Source: Burkholderiaceae bacterium (lineage in GTDB: Bacteria > Pseudomonadota > Gammaproteobacteria > Burkholderiales > Burkholderiaceae_C). From it: a stretch of 64,000 nt of DNA. Under the pieces are notes generated by a model. The model was given only the letters and a program-made list of their open reading frames with translations. It did no database searches and was not told where the DNA came from. The DNA lies in the NCBI GenBank assembly GCA_024235895.1, contig JACKLM010000009.1:1-64000 (forward strand), read 5' to 3'. The position numbers and the translations under genes are program-made. Positions 8,654-19,357 of the stretch are shown piece after piece; position 1 is the first letter of the stretch; each line of letters begins with the position of its first letter.

Positions 8654-9442
8654 TCAGGCCTCGCCCGCCAGCCCGCTCGTGACGTGGCTGAAGCCGCCGT
8701 CGACGTAGGTGATCTCGGACGTCATCCCGGCGGCGAGGTCCGACAGCAGGAAGGCGGCGACATTGCCGACGTCCTCGATCGTCACGTTGCGTCGCAGTGG
8801 CGACTGGTGGGCGACGAAGTCCAGGATGCGGTGGAAGTCCTTGATGCCCGCCGCCGCCAGTGTGCGGATCGGGCCCGCCGAGATGCCGTTGACGCGGATC
8901 CCGCGCGGGCCGAGGTCGGCCGCGAGGTAGCGCACGCTGGCCTCGAGCGAGGCCTTGGCCAGGCCCATCGTGTTGTAGTGCGGCACCACGCGCATCGCGC
9001 CCAGGTACGACAGCGTCAGCAGCGAGGCCCCGCGGTTCAGCCGCGGCAGCGCCGCCTTCGCCATCGCCGGGAAGCTGTAGGCCGAGATCTCGTGGGCGAT
9101 GCGGAAGGCCTCGCGCGACAGGCCGTCCATCAGCTCGCCGGAGATCGCCTCGCGCGGTGCGAATCCGATCGCGTGGACGAAACCGTCGAAGCTCGGCCAC
9201 ACGGCGCCGAGCTGCTCGAACAGATTCGCGATCTGGACGTCGTCGCCGACATCGCACTCGAAGACGAGCTCGGAGCCGAACTCGCGCGCGAACTCGGTGA
9301 TGCGGTCGCGGAAGCGCTCGCCGACATAGCTGAACGCGAGCTCGGCGCCCTCGCGGTGGCAGGCGCGCGCGATCCCGTAGGCGATCGAGCGGTTGGAGAG
9401 CACTCCGGTGATGAGCAGACGCTTGCCGGCCAGAAATCCCAT
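8654..9442 (-). CDS. fabI: Enoyl-[acyl-carrier-protein] reductase (NADH), FabI
   Basis: 262 residues. It catalyses the last step of each fatty-acid elongation cycle, reducing trans-2-enoyl-ACP. An N-terminal nucleotide-binding GVLSNRSIAYGIA (13-25) is followed by the catalytic SYLGAMRVVPHYNTMGLAK, which places Y146, Y156 and K163 at the same numbers as in E. coli FabI. The ATG at 9442 was chosen because family members start MGFLxGKRxLITG. It is divergent from rimP, with 274 bases between them. Confidence 0.97.
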   Translation of the reverse strand: MGFLAGKRLLITGVLSNRSIAYGIARACHREGAELAFSYVGERFRDRITEFAREFGSELVFECDVGDDVQIANLFEQLGAVWPSFDGFVHAIGFAPREAISGELMDGLSREAFRIAHEISAYSFPAMAKAALPRLNRGASLLTLSYLGAMRVVPHYNTMGLAKASLEASVRYLAADLGPRGIRVNGISAGPIRTLAAAGIKDFHRILDFVAHQSPLRRNVTIEDVGNVAAFLLSDLAAGMTSEITYVDGGFSHVTSGLAGEA

Positions 9443-9560
9443 GATGCGGACCAGAGTTCGGGTGGGGTACCAGGGCGCGATTCTGGCATGCGCGTGCCGA
9501 CCGTCCGGGAGGCGGCCGGACGTCGGGCGGCGCCTCCCGGCGCCCGGCCGCCTCCTCCCA

Positions 9561-9584
9561 CGCAAGGCGGGACGGCGCCTTGCG
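9561..9584. promoter_or_regulatory. Perfect inverted repeat overlapping the -35 box of the rimP operon promoter
   Basis: CGCAAGGCG (9561-9569) and CGCCTTGCG (9576-9584) are perfect 9-base arms with a 6-base spacer. The right arm runs into the TTGCGA -35 hexamer at 9580-9585. This geometry suits a repressor or activator site controlling the translation operon; no regulator is identified. The DNA just upstream (9509-9554) also holds a larger GC-rich inverted repeat with 11-base arms. Confidence 0.4.
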
Positions 9585-9608
9585 AGGCCCCGATCTCGCG
9601 TCTATAAT
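9580..9608 (+). promoter_or_regulatory. Sigma-70 promoter of the rimP-nusA-infB operon
   Basis: TTGCGA at 9580-9585 and a perfect TATAAT at 9603-9608 are separated by 17 bases, the ideal spacing. Transcription should start near 9615. It is the clearest promoter in the window and lies between divergent fabI and rimP. Confidence 0.82.
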
Positions 9609-9630
9609 GCGCATTTCCCGGAAGTAGAGC

Positions 9631-9659
9631 ATGGGCGGGTTCACCTGCCCATTTTTTTT
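9631..9659 (+). terminator. Intrinsic terminator in the rimP leader (attenuator)
   Basis: ATGGGCGGG (9631-9639), loop TTCA and CCTGCCCAT (9644-9652) make a 9-bp stem with one G-U pair, run straight into by eight Ts (9652-9659). It lies about 15 bases after the predicted transcription start and 57 bases before rimP. Initiating polymerases would therefore stop after about 45 nt unless antitermination occurs. A rimP-leader family of premature terminators has been proposed from comparative work in proteobacteria; membership was not tested here. Confidence 0.78.
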
Positions 9660-9716
9660 GCGCGAGCCGGTCGCGCCGCGTTCCGGCCAGACAGACTCTT
9701 CGACTTTCTCAGCCCC

Positions 9717-10415
9717 TTGCAACCCGTCGACGCCAAGGTTTCGCACACCGCCGCCCCCTGGGCGCCGGGGATCGAGCGCACCGTCACCGGCCTGGGCTAC
9801 GAGCTGGTGGAGGTCGAGCGCGCCCCGCGCGGGCTGCTGCGGGTGACGATCGACCGCATCGCGCCGCACGCCGATGCGGCGGCGCCGGTGGGCGCCGATC
9901 CGGCGGGGTCGGACGCCGAACCGGCGGGGGTCGCGACGACGACCGGCGAGGCCGGCTCGGTCACGGTCGAGGACTGCGAGCGCGTGACGCGGCAGCTGCA
10001 GTATGTGCTGGACGTCGAAGGCGTGCCCTACGAGCGGCTCGAGGTCTCGTCGCCCGGGCTCGACCGGCCGTTGAAGCGCGGGCGCGATTTCGAGCGCTTC
10101 ACCGGCTCGCTGATCGAGCTGACGCTGCGTGCGCCGCTGAACGGGCGCAAGCGCTTCAAGGGCGAACTCGTGCCCGGCGAGGCCGCCGGCGCCTGGCGGC
10201 TGGTCTTCGACGACGGCCGGGGCATGCAGGCGCTGGACTTCCGGCTCGACGAGATCCTCGAGGCGCGGCTGGTGCCGGTGCTCGATTTCAGGGGGCGCCA
10301 CCGCGGCGGCGCCGGCGGGGCCGACCGCGCGGCGAGTCCGCGCCGGGGGCAGGACAGCAAGCAGGGCAAGGGCGGTGCGCGCGGCGCGGCCGCCGACGGA
10401 GGTGGGCAGCGATGA
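9717..10415 (+). CDS. rimP: Ribosome maturation factor RimP
   Basis: 232 residues if translation starts at the TTG at 9717. No ATG or GTG fits in this frame near the conserved start, and the family motif GLGYELVEVE follows at once. RimP is needed for 30S subunit maturation. The N-terminal domain carries an Ala/Pro/Asp-rich insert (about residues 46-80), as in other Burkholderiales. Then come VEDCERVTRQL and YERLEVSSPGLDRPL, the most conserved segment. The last 40 residues are low-complexity and basic. The stop overlaps the nusA start (ATGA). Confidence 0.9.
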   Translation: MQPVDAKVSHTAAPWAPGIERTVTGLGYELVEVERAPRGLLRVTIDRIAPHADAAAPVGADPAGSDAEPAGVATTTGEAGSVTVEDCERVTRQLQYVLDVEGVPYERLEVSSPGLDRPLKRGRDFERFTGSLIELTLRAPLNGRKRFKGELVPGEAAGAWRLVFDDGRGMQALDFRLDEILEARLVPVLDFRGRHRGGAGGADRAASPRRGQDSKQGKGGARGAAADGGGQR

Positions 10416-11890
10416 ACCGCGAAATGCTGATGCTGGTGGAGGCGATCTCGCGCGAGAAGGGCGTCGAGCGCGAGGTCGTGTTCGAGGCGGTCGAGGCCGC
10501 GCTCGCGTCGGCGACCAAGAAGCTGCACGGCGGCGAGGTCGACATCCGGGTCGCGGTCGACCGCGACACCGGCGACTACGAGACCTTCCGCCGCTGGCAC
10601 GTCGTGCCCGACGAGGCCGGGCTGCAGATCCCGGACGCCGAGGTGCTGCTGTTCGAGGCCCAGGAGCAGATCGCCGACATCGAGGAGGGCGACTTCATCG
10701 AGGAGGCGATCGACTCGGTGCCGATCGGCCGCATCGGCGCGATGGCCGCCAAGCAGGTCATCCTGCAGAAGATCCGCGACGCCGAGCGCGAGCAGTTGCT
10801 GTCGGACTACCTCTCGCGCGGCGAGCGCATCATGACCGGCACCGTCAAGCGGCTGGACAAGGGCGACATCATCGTCGAGTCCGGCCGCGTCGAGGGCCGG
10901 CTGCGCCGCACCGAGATGATCCCGAAGGAGAACCTGCGCATCGGCGACCGCGTGCGCGCGGTGATCCTCGGCGTCGACGCGACGCAGCGCGGGCCGCAGA
11001 TCATGCTGTCGCGCAGCTCGCCGGAGTTCATGAAGGAGCTGTTCGCGCTCGAGGTGCCCGAGATCGAGCAGGGGCTGCTCGAGATCAAGAGCTGCGCGCG
11101 CGACCCGGGCAGCCGGGCCAAGATCGCCGTCGTCTCGCACGACAGGCGGGTCGACCCGATCGGCACCTGCGTCGGCGTGCGCGGCTCGCGCGTGACCGCG
11201 GTGACCAACGAGCTCGCCGGCGAGCGCGTCGACATCGTGCTGTGGTCCGACGACCCGGCGCAGTTCGTCATCGGGGCGCTGGCGCCGGCCAACGTCAGCT
11301 CGATCGTCGTCGACGAGGAGCGCCACGCGATGGACGTCGTCGTCGACGAGGACAACCTCGCGATCGCGATCGGCCGCGGCGGGCAGAACGTCCGCCTGGC
11401 CAGCGAGCTGACCGGCTGGCGCATCAACATCATGACGGCCGAGGAGTCCCAGGCCAGGCAGGCCGAGGAGTCCGACTCGGTGCGCAAGCTCTTCGTCGAC
11501 AAGCTCGACGTCGACGAGGAGGTCGCCGACATCCTGATCGCCGAGGGCTTCACCAGCCTCGAGGAGGTGGCCTACGTGCCGCTGCAGGAGATGCTCGAGA
11601 TCGAGTCGTTCGACGAGGACACCGTCAACGAGCTGCGCACGCGCGCCAAGGATGCGCTGCTGACGCTGGAGATCGAGCGCGAGGAGAAGGTCGAGGAGGT
11701 GTCGCAGGACCTGCGCGACCTCGAGGGGCTGACGCCCGAGATCATCGCCAGCCTGGCCGACGGCGGCATCCACACGCGCGACGACCTGGCGGACCTGGCG
11801 GTCGACGAGCTGACCGAGATGACCGGCATCGACGACGCCAAGGCCAGCGAGCTGATCATGAAGGCGCGCGAGCACTGGTTCACCGTCTGA
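10412..11890 (+). CDS. nusA: Transcription termination/antitermination protein NusA
   Basis: 492 residues. The N-terminal RNA-polymerase-binding domain (1-125) is followed by an S1 domain (about 134-200, SRGERIMTGTVKRLDKGD), KH1/KH2 (about 230-345, with the GTCVGVRGSRVTAVTNEL motif) and two acidic helix-hairpin-helix repeats near the end. The tandem acidic repeats match E. coli-type NusA, which can contact the RNA polymerase alpha subunit. It acts in pausing, termination and antitermination, and may feed back on the terminator in its own leader. ATGA overlap with rimP. Confidence 0.97.
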   Translation: MNREMLMLVEAISREKGVEREVVFEAVEAALASATKKLHGGEVDIRVAVDRDTGDYETFRRWHVVPDEAGLQIPDAEVLLFEAQEQIADIEEGDFIEEAIDSVPIGRIGAMAAKQVILQKIRDAEREQLLSDYLSRGERIMTGTVKRLDKGDIIVESGRVEGRLRRTEMIPKENLRIGDRVRAVILGVDATQRGPQIMLSRSSPEFMKELFALEVPEIEQGLLEIKSCARDPGSRAKIAVVSHDRRVDPIGTCVGVRGSRVTAVTNELAGERVDIVLWSDDPAQFVIGALAPANVSSIVVDEERHAMDVVVDEDNLAIAIGRGGQNVRLASELTGWRINIMTAEESQARQAEESDSVRKLFVDKLDVDEEVADILIAEGFTSLEEVAYVPLQEMLEIESFDEDTVNELRTRAKDALLTLEIEREEKVEEVSQDLRDLEGLTPEIIASLADGGIHTRDDLADLAVDELTEMTGIDDAKASELIMKAREHWFTV

Positions 11891-11926
11891 GCCCGCCGCG
11901 CGCCGTACCGGAGGAATACCCAAGCC

Positions 11927-14838
11927 ATGGCCGTCACCACCGTCGCCCAGTTCGCCGAGCAGCTCAAGCGCCCGACCGCGGCGCTGATCGAGCAGCTGGC
12001 CTCCGCCGGCGTCCCCAAGAAGTCCGCGGACGACGCGCTGACCGAGGCCGACAAGGAGCGCCTGCTCGAGTTCCTGCGCAGCGCGCACGGCACGGCGGGC
12101 ACCCAGCGCAAGAAGATCACGCTGACCCGCAAGTCCACGAGCGAGATCAAGCAGGCCGATGCCAGCGGCAAGGCGCGCACGATCCAGGTCGAGGTGCGCA
12201 AGAAGCGCGTCTTCGTCAAGCGCGACGAGGCCGCCACGGTCGAGGAGCAGACCGCGGCCGAGGCGGCGCAGGAGGAGGCGCTGCGCCAGCGCGAGGCCGA
12301 GGCCGAGCGCGAGGCCGAATCGCTGCGGCGGCAGGAGGAGGCGCTCGCCGAGGAGCGCCGCCAGCGCGAGGCGCGCGAGCAGGCGCTGCGCGAGCAGGCC
12401 GAGGCGGACGCGCGCGCCGCCGAGCAGGCACGTGCGGCGGCCGAGGCCGAGGCCAGCGCGGCGGCCGAGGCGGCCGCGCGCCTGCAGGCGGCCGCCGAGT
12501 CCAAGCTGCCGGCCACGGCCAAGGCGCGCCCGCCTGCGGCCGAGCCCGCGGCGCCCGCCGCCGACGCGGCGCCCGCGGCCGACGCGGCGCTCGCAGCCGG
12601 CGAGACCACGGCATCGGCCGACGCCGCTGCTGCACCCGCGGCGCCTGCCAGGCCGGCGCTGCGGCGCGTCGTCAAGGGGGCGGAGGCGGCCGAGGAGGCG
12701 CAGCGCCAGACCGAACTCGGGCAGCGCCGCAAGGCCGCCGAGGACGAGGCCGCGGCGATCCGCGCGATGATGTCGCAGCCGCGCAAGGTGCTGGTGGCGA
12801 AGAAGCCCGAGGAGCCCAAGCCGGAGGCGATCAAGGGCACGATCCACAAGCCCAAGGCCGCACCCGGCGCGGCGGCGCCGGCCGCGCCCAAGCCTGGCGA
12901 ACGCAAGCAGGTGCGCTCGGAGAAGCTGTCGTCGAGCTGGGCCGACGACGCCTCCAAGAAGCGCGCGCTCAAGACCCGCGGCGACACCGGTGGGCGGGCC
13001 GGCTGGCGTGCCCCGCGCGGCGGCCGCCGCGGCGACGGACGCGACGCGTCGTCGACCTTCACGCCGCCGGCGGATTTCGTCGTGCAGGAGGTGCACGTCC
13101 CGGAGACGATCAGCGTCGCCGACCTGGCGCACAAGATGAGCGTCAAGGCCAGCGAGGTCATCAAGCAGATGATGAAGCTGGGCCAGATGGTGACGATCAA
13201 CCAGCAGCTCGACCAGGAGACGGCGATGATCGTCGTCGAGGAGATGGGCCACAAGGCGCTGGCGGCCAAGCTCGACGACCCGGAGGCCTTCACCGAGGAG
13301 GAGACCGCGCTGCACGAGGCGGCCGAGGCGCTGCCGCGCGCACCGGTGGTCACGGTCATGGGCCACGTCGACCACGGCAAGACCTCGCTGCTCGACCGCA
13401 TCCGTACCTCGCGCGTCGCCGAGGGCGAGGCCGGGGGCATCACGCAGCATATCGGCGCCTACCACGTCGAGACGCCGCGCGGCGTCGTCACCTTCCTCGA
13501 CACGCCGGGCCACGAGGCGTTCACGGCGATGCGCGCGCGCGGCGCCAAGGCGACCGACATCGTGATCCTGGTGGTGGCCGCCGACGACGGCGTGATGCCG
13601 CAGACCAAGGAGGCGATCCACCACGCGAAGGCGGCCGAGGTGCCGATCGTCGTGGCGATGAACAAGATCGACAAGCCCGAGGCCAACGTCGAGCGCGTCA
13701 AGGGCGAGCTCGTCGCCGAGGGCGTCGTTCCCGAGGACTTCGGCGGCGACGCGCCTTTCGTGCCGGTCTCGGCCAAGACCGGGGTCGGCATCGACGATCT
13801 GCTCGAGCAGGTGCTGCTGCAGGCCGAGGTGCTCGAGCTGACGGCGCCGGTGGAGGCCGCGGCCAAGGGCGTGGTGATCGAGGCGCGGCTGGACAAGGGC
13901 CGCGGCCCGGTGGCCAGCGTGCTGGTGCAAAGCGGCACCCTGAGGAAGGGCGACGTCGTGCTCGCCGGCAGCAGCTACGGCCGCGTGCGTGCGATGCTCG
14001 ACGAGGACGGCAGGTCGACCGACGAGGCCGGCCCGTCGATCCCGGTCGAGATCCAGGGCCTGACCGAGGTGCCGCAGGCGGGCGACGACTTCATGGTGCT
14101 CGGCGACGAGCGCCGCGCGCGCGAGATCGCGACCTTCCGCCAGGGCAAGTACCGCGACGTCAAGCTCGCGCGCCAGCAGGCGGCCAAGCTCGAGACCATG
14201 TTCGAGGGCATGGGCGAGGGCCAGGCGCAGGTGCTGCCGCTGATCATCAAGGCCGACGTGCAGGGCTCGCAGGAGGCGCTGGCGACCTCGCTGCTCAAGC
14301 TGTCGACGCCCGAGGTCAAGGTGCAGATCGTGCACGCCGCGGTCGGTGGCATCAGCGAGAGCGACATCAACCTGGCGATCGCGTCCAAGGCGGTGGTCAT
14401 CGGCTTCAACACGCGCGCCGATGCCGGCGCACGCAAGCTGGCCGACCACAGCGGCGTCGACATCCGCTACTACAACATCATCTACGACGCGGTCGACGAG
14501 GTGAAGGCGGCGATGGGCGGCATGCTCGCGCCCGAGCAGCGCGAGGAGATCATCGGCACGGCCGAGATCCGCACCGTCTTCGTCGCCAGCAAGATCGGCA
14601 CCGTCGCCGGCTGCATGATCACCGCCGGCGTCGCGCGGCGCGACGCCCGTTTCCGGCTGCTGCGCGACAACGTCGTGTCTACACCGGCGAGCTCGACTCG
14701 CTCAAGCGCTTCAAGGACGACGTGCGCGAGGTCAAGGAAGGCTTCGAGTGCGGCATCAAGCTGAAGAACTACAACGATATCCGCGAAGGCGACCAGCTCG
14801 AGTTCTTCGAGGTCAAGGAAGTCGCCCGGACGCTGTAG
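11927..14838 (+). CDS. infB: Translation initiation factor IF-2, with apparent frameshift near the 3' end
   Basis: Begins MAVTTVAQFAEQL at the ATG at 11927 (GGAGG upstream) and reads through an Ala/Glu/Arg-rich linker. The G domain has GHVDHGKT (479-486), DTPGHEAF and NKIDKPEA, followed by domains II and III and most of the fMet-tRNA-binding region. After the codons for DNVV (ending 14677) the frame changes. The normal ending YTGELDSLKRF...VKEVARTL continues in the next frame from 14680 to 14838. In the original frame an unrelated Ser/Arg-rich tail of about 28 residues ends at 14764. Restoring one base gives the expected VVVYTGEL. IF-2 is essential, so a sequence error is the likeliest cause. 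It lies 36 bases downstream of nusA. Confidence 0.92.
14675..14680 (+). other. Frameshift site in infB (one missing base)
   Basis: Sequence gtgtct at 14675-14680 reads Val-Ser in the upstream frame. The conserved downstream codons (tac acc ggc gag, Y-T-G-E) start at 14680, one base out of register. Inserting a single G after 14677 restores the family sequence. There is no homopolymer or recognisable slippery heptamer here. Confidence 0.85.
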
Positions 14839-14999
14839 CGCGGCGAGGGCGCGCCGCCCGCGCCGCAGCCCCGCCGAGCCTTGCGCGCGGCGGGCCGCGC
14901 AGTGGGCGCGCCGCGGCGCCCGGTCGCGTCGCCCGATCCAGCCGCCGCCGGCGCGCGCGGCACGACCCCGCTGGCATCCCGCGCACCCGGGAGCACCGC

Positions 15000-15371
15000 A
15001 TGCGACACAAGAAGTCCCCCGCCAACCGCAGCGTCCGCGTCGCCGACCAGATCCAGCGCGACCTGGCCGAGCTGATCCGCGAGCTCAAGGACCCGCGCGT
15101 CGGGCTGGTCACGCTCAACGCGGTCGAGGTCTCGCCCGACTATGCCCACGCCAAGATCTTCTTCTCCCAGCTGATGGGCGACGACGAGGCCTGCACGACG
15201 GCGCTCAACGAGGCGGCCGGCTGGCTGCGCAACGGGCTGTTCAAGCGCCTGGCGATCCACACCGTGCCGACGCTGCACTTCGTCTACGACCGCACGACCG
15301 AGCGTGCGGCCGACCTGTCGGCCTTGATCGCGCGCGCCAACGCGACGCGCGCCGCGGACAGCGACGAATGA
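15000..15371 (+). CDS. rbfA: Ribosome-binding factor A, RbfA
   Basis: 123 residues, starting at the ATG at 15000 with GGGAGC just upstream. The KH-like fold shows the family motifs RVADQIQRDLAELIRELKDPRVG (8-30) and VSPDYAHAKIFFS (42-54). It binds the 30S subunit and helps mature the 16S rRNA 5' end, especially in the cold. It follows infB by 161 bases and overlaps truB (ATGA), the usual gene order in proteobacteria. Confidence 0.96.
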   Translation: MRHKKSPANRSVRVADQIQRDLAELIRELKDPRVGLVTLNAVEVSPDYAHAKIFFSQLMGDDEACTTALNEAAGWLRNGLFKRLAIHTVPTLHFVYDRTTERAADLSALIARANATRAADSDE

Positions 15372-16386
15372 CCATGGCCGTCGCGACGCCATCCGGCCGC
15401 GCCGCGCGCGGCCCCGCCGGTGCGGCCGCCCCGCCTGCGCGGACGGCGCGCGTGCCGCGTCGGGCGCTGCACGGCGTGTTGCTGCTGGACAAGCCCGCCG
15501 GCATGACGAGCCAGACCGCGCTGCAGCGTGCGCGCAGGCTGATGCGTGCGGACAAGGCGGGCCATACCGGGACGCTCGACCCGCTGGCCAGCGGGCTGCT
15601 GCCGCTGTGCTTCGGCGCCGCGACCAAGTTCGCGCAGGCGCAGCTCGACGCCGACAAGGCCTACCGTGCGACGCTGCGCCTGGGCGAGCGCAGCTCGACC
15701 TTCGACGGCGAGGGCACGATCAGCGCCGGCGGCGTGCCGGACTTCGACCGCGTGGTGCTCGAGGCGGCGTGCGCGTCGCTGACCGGGGCCATCGAGCAGC
15801 TGCCGCCGATGCACTCGGCGCTGAAGAAGGACGGCCGCGCGCTCTACGAATACGCGCGCGCCGGCCAGACGGTGGCGCGCACGCCGCGCCGCGTGACGAT
15901 CCACCGCCTCGACATCGTCGACTGGCAGGACAGGACGCTGGTGCTCGACGTGCGCTGCAGCAAGGGCACCTACATCCGCTCGCTGGCCGCCGACCTCGGC
16001 GAGCGGCTGGGCTGCGGCGCCTGGCTGGCGGCGCTGCGGCGCACCGCCAGCGGCAGCTTCGAGCTCGCGCAGGCGCTGACGCTGGATGCGCTGGAGGCGC
16101 TGCCCGAGGCGGCGCGCGACGCGCGTGTGCTGCCGCCCGACACGCTGCTCGCGGCCGCGCCGGCGGTGCGCCTGCAGGCCGACGACGCGGGTCGCTTTCT
16201 CACCGGGCTGCGGCGGCGCATCGCACAGCCCGACGCACCGCTGGTGCGCGTCTACGGGCCGGCGCCGGGCGGGCAGGCCCCGGCGCCGGATGTCTTCCTC
16301 GGCAGCGCGCACGTCGCCGGCGGCGAGCTGGTCGCCCAGCGCCTGCTGTCCCCCCTCGAAGTCGCCGCGCTCGCGGCGCCCACCGC

Positions 16387-16390
<4 letters not shown>
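15368..16390 (+). CDS. truB: tRNA pseudouridine(55) synthase TruB
   Basis: 340 residues. It makes pseudouridine 55 in the T-loop of tRNAs. The catalytic motif GHTGTLDPLASGLLPLCFG places the nucleophile at D71. The RNA-contact segment CSKGTYIRSLAADLGERLG and a C-terminal PUA-like part are present. The first 30 residues are an Ala/Arg-rich extension; starts at 15368 or 15374 are both possible. ATGA overlaps join it to rbfA and typA, so three genes are translationally coupled. Confidence 0.96.
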
Positions 16391-18216
<1,826 letters not shown>

Positions 18217-18344
18217 GCGGATCGCGGCGCGGCGCGGCGCAGCCGGCGCGGCGGTTTCCGGGGTCCCGCGCCCCTGCGTGCGACGCGGGCGGCGGCAAGG
18301 GTTTCCAAGGGCTCGCGGCGCGAGCGACTCGGCGGCGAGGCGGC

Positions 18345-19235
18345 ATGACGCATCGGCGGGCGATCTGGACGATGGTGGCGGCGGCGATGCTGTGGAGCAT
18401 CGCCGGCGTCGTGACGCGCCAGGTCGAACACGCGCGCGGCTTCGAGCTCAACGTCTGGCGCAGCGGGTTCAACGCGCTGGCGCTGGTGCTGCTGCTCGGA
18501 TGGCTGCGCGGCCCCGCGGCGCTGGCGTCGCAGCTGCGCGCCGCCGATCGCCGGATCTGGCTGTCCGGCGCCTGCTGGGGCGTGATGTTCACCGGCTTCA
18601 TGGTCGCGCTGACGCTGACGACGGTGGCCAACGTGCTGGTGACGCTGGCGATCGCGCCGCTGGCCACGGCGCTGGTCGCGCGTGCCGCGCTCGGCCACCG
18701 TCTGGCGCCGCGAACCTGGGCCGCGATCGCGCTGGCCGGCGCCGGCATCGGCTGGATGTACGGCAGCCAGCTGTCGACCGCCGATGCGGGGCACTGGCTG
18801 GGCACGGCGGTGGCGCTCACGGTCCCGCTGGCGGCCGCGGTCAACTGGACGCTGCTGCAGCGCGCGCGCGGGCCGGCGGGCGGCGACTTCATGCCGGCGG
18901 TGTTGATCGGTGCCGTGCTGTCGACGCTGCTGACGCTGCCGCTGGCCTTGCCGCTGGCCGGCTCCGGGCGCGATATCGCCTGGCTGGCGCTGCTGGGCGT
19001 GGCGCAGCTCGCCGTGCCCTGCCTGATGGCGGTGCGCGCGGCACGCGTGCTGAGCGCGCCGGAGGTCGCGCTGCTGGGCCTTCTGGAGGTGATCTTCGGC
19101 GTCGCCTGGGCCTGGGCCGGCGCCGGCGAGACCCCGACGCCGGCCGTCCTGGGCGGTGGCCTGCTGGTGCTGGCGGCGCTGGCCGGGCACGAGCTGCTGG
19201 CGCTGTCCCGGCGGCCGGTGCCGATCGGCCGGTAG
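18345..19235 (+). CDS. EamA/DMT-superfamily transporter
   Basis: 296 residues with about ten hydrophobic segments and two EamA repeats. The first begins AIWTMVAAAMLWSIAGVVTRQ; the second is centred on the LGTAVALTVPLAAAVNWTLL region. A late GLLEVIFGVAWAWAGAGETP matches the usual end of the second repeat. These inner-membrane carriers mostly export amino acids or small metabolites; the substrate is unknown. Start at the ATG at 18345 (GGCGAGGCGGC upstream). It sits between typA and the acyltransferase, probably its own unit. Confidence 0.88.
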   Translation: MTHRRAIWTMVAAAMLWSIAGVVTRQVEHARGFELNVWRSGFNALALVLLLGWLRGPAALASQLRAADRRIWLSGACWGVMFTGFMVALTLTTVANVLVTLAIAPLATALVARAALGHRLAPRTWAAIALAGAGIGWMYGSQLSTADAGHWLGTAVALTVPLAAAVNWTLLQRARGPAGGDFMPAVLIGAVLSTLLTLPLALPLAGSGRDIAWLALLGVAQLAVPCLMAVRAARVLSAPEVALLGLLEVIFGVAWAWAGAGETPTPAVLGGGLLVLAALAGHELLALSRRPVPIGR

Positions 19236-19357
19236 GTGCGCCGGCACGGCGTCCTGGAGCCTGGCGCGGCGCGGCCCCGGGCGCCACGGGCGGCGCCACG
19301 ACGTCTCCCCGGGCGAGCACGGGTCACCGCCGCGGGCATGCGGCGCTAGGATGCGCC

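Noticed and set aside
9509..9554. GC-rich inverted repeat (11-base arms, 24-base spacer) as a terminator
   Set aside because: No T-tract follows on either strand and no gene ends there.
9600..9716. A tRNA (metY-like) upstream of rimP as in enterobacteria
   Set aside because: No cloverleaf or CCA end could be found; the stretch is a promoter and terminator.
10028..14449. A 1473-codon open frame antisense to nusA and infB
   Set aside because: It mirrors the coding frames of two well-supported genes, is built of Arg/Leu/Asp/His-rich low-complexity sequence and shows no motif. Long antisense frames are expected at this GC content.
10375..14838. A 1487-codon plus-strand frame through nusA and infB
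   Set aside because: Only its last 50-odd codons are real, as the shifted end of infB; the rest is a low-complexity shadow.
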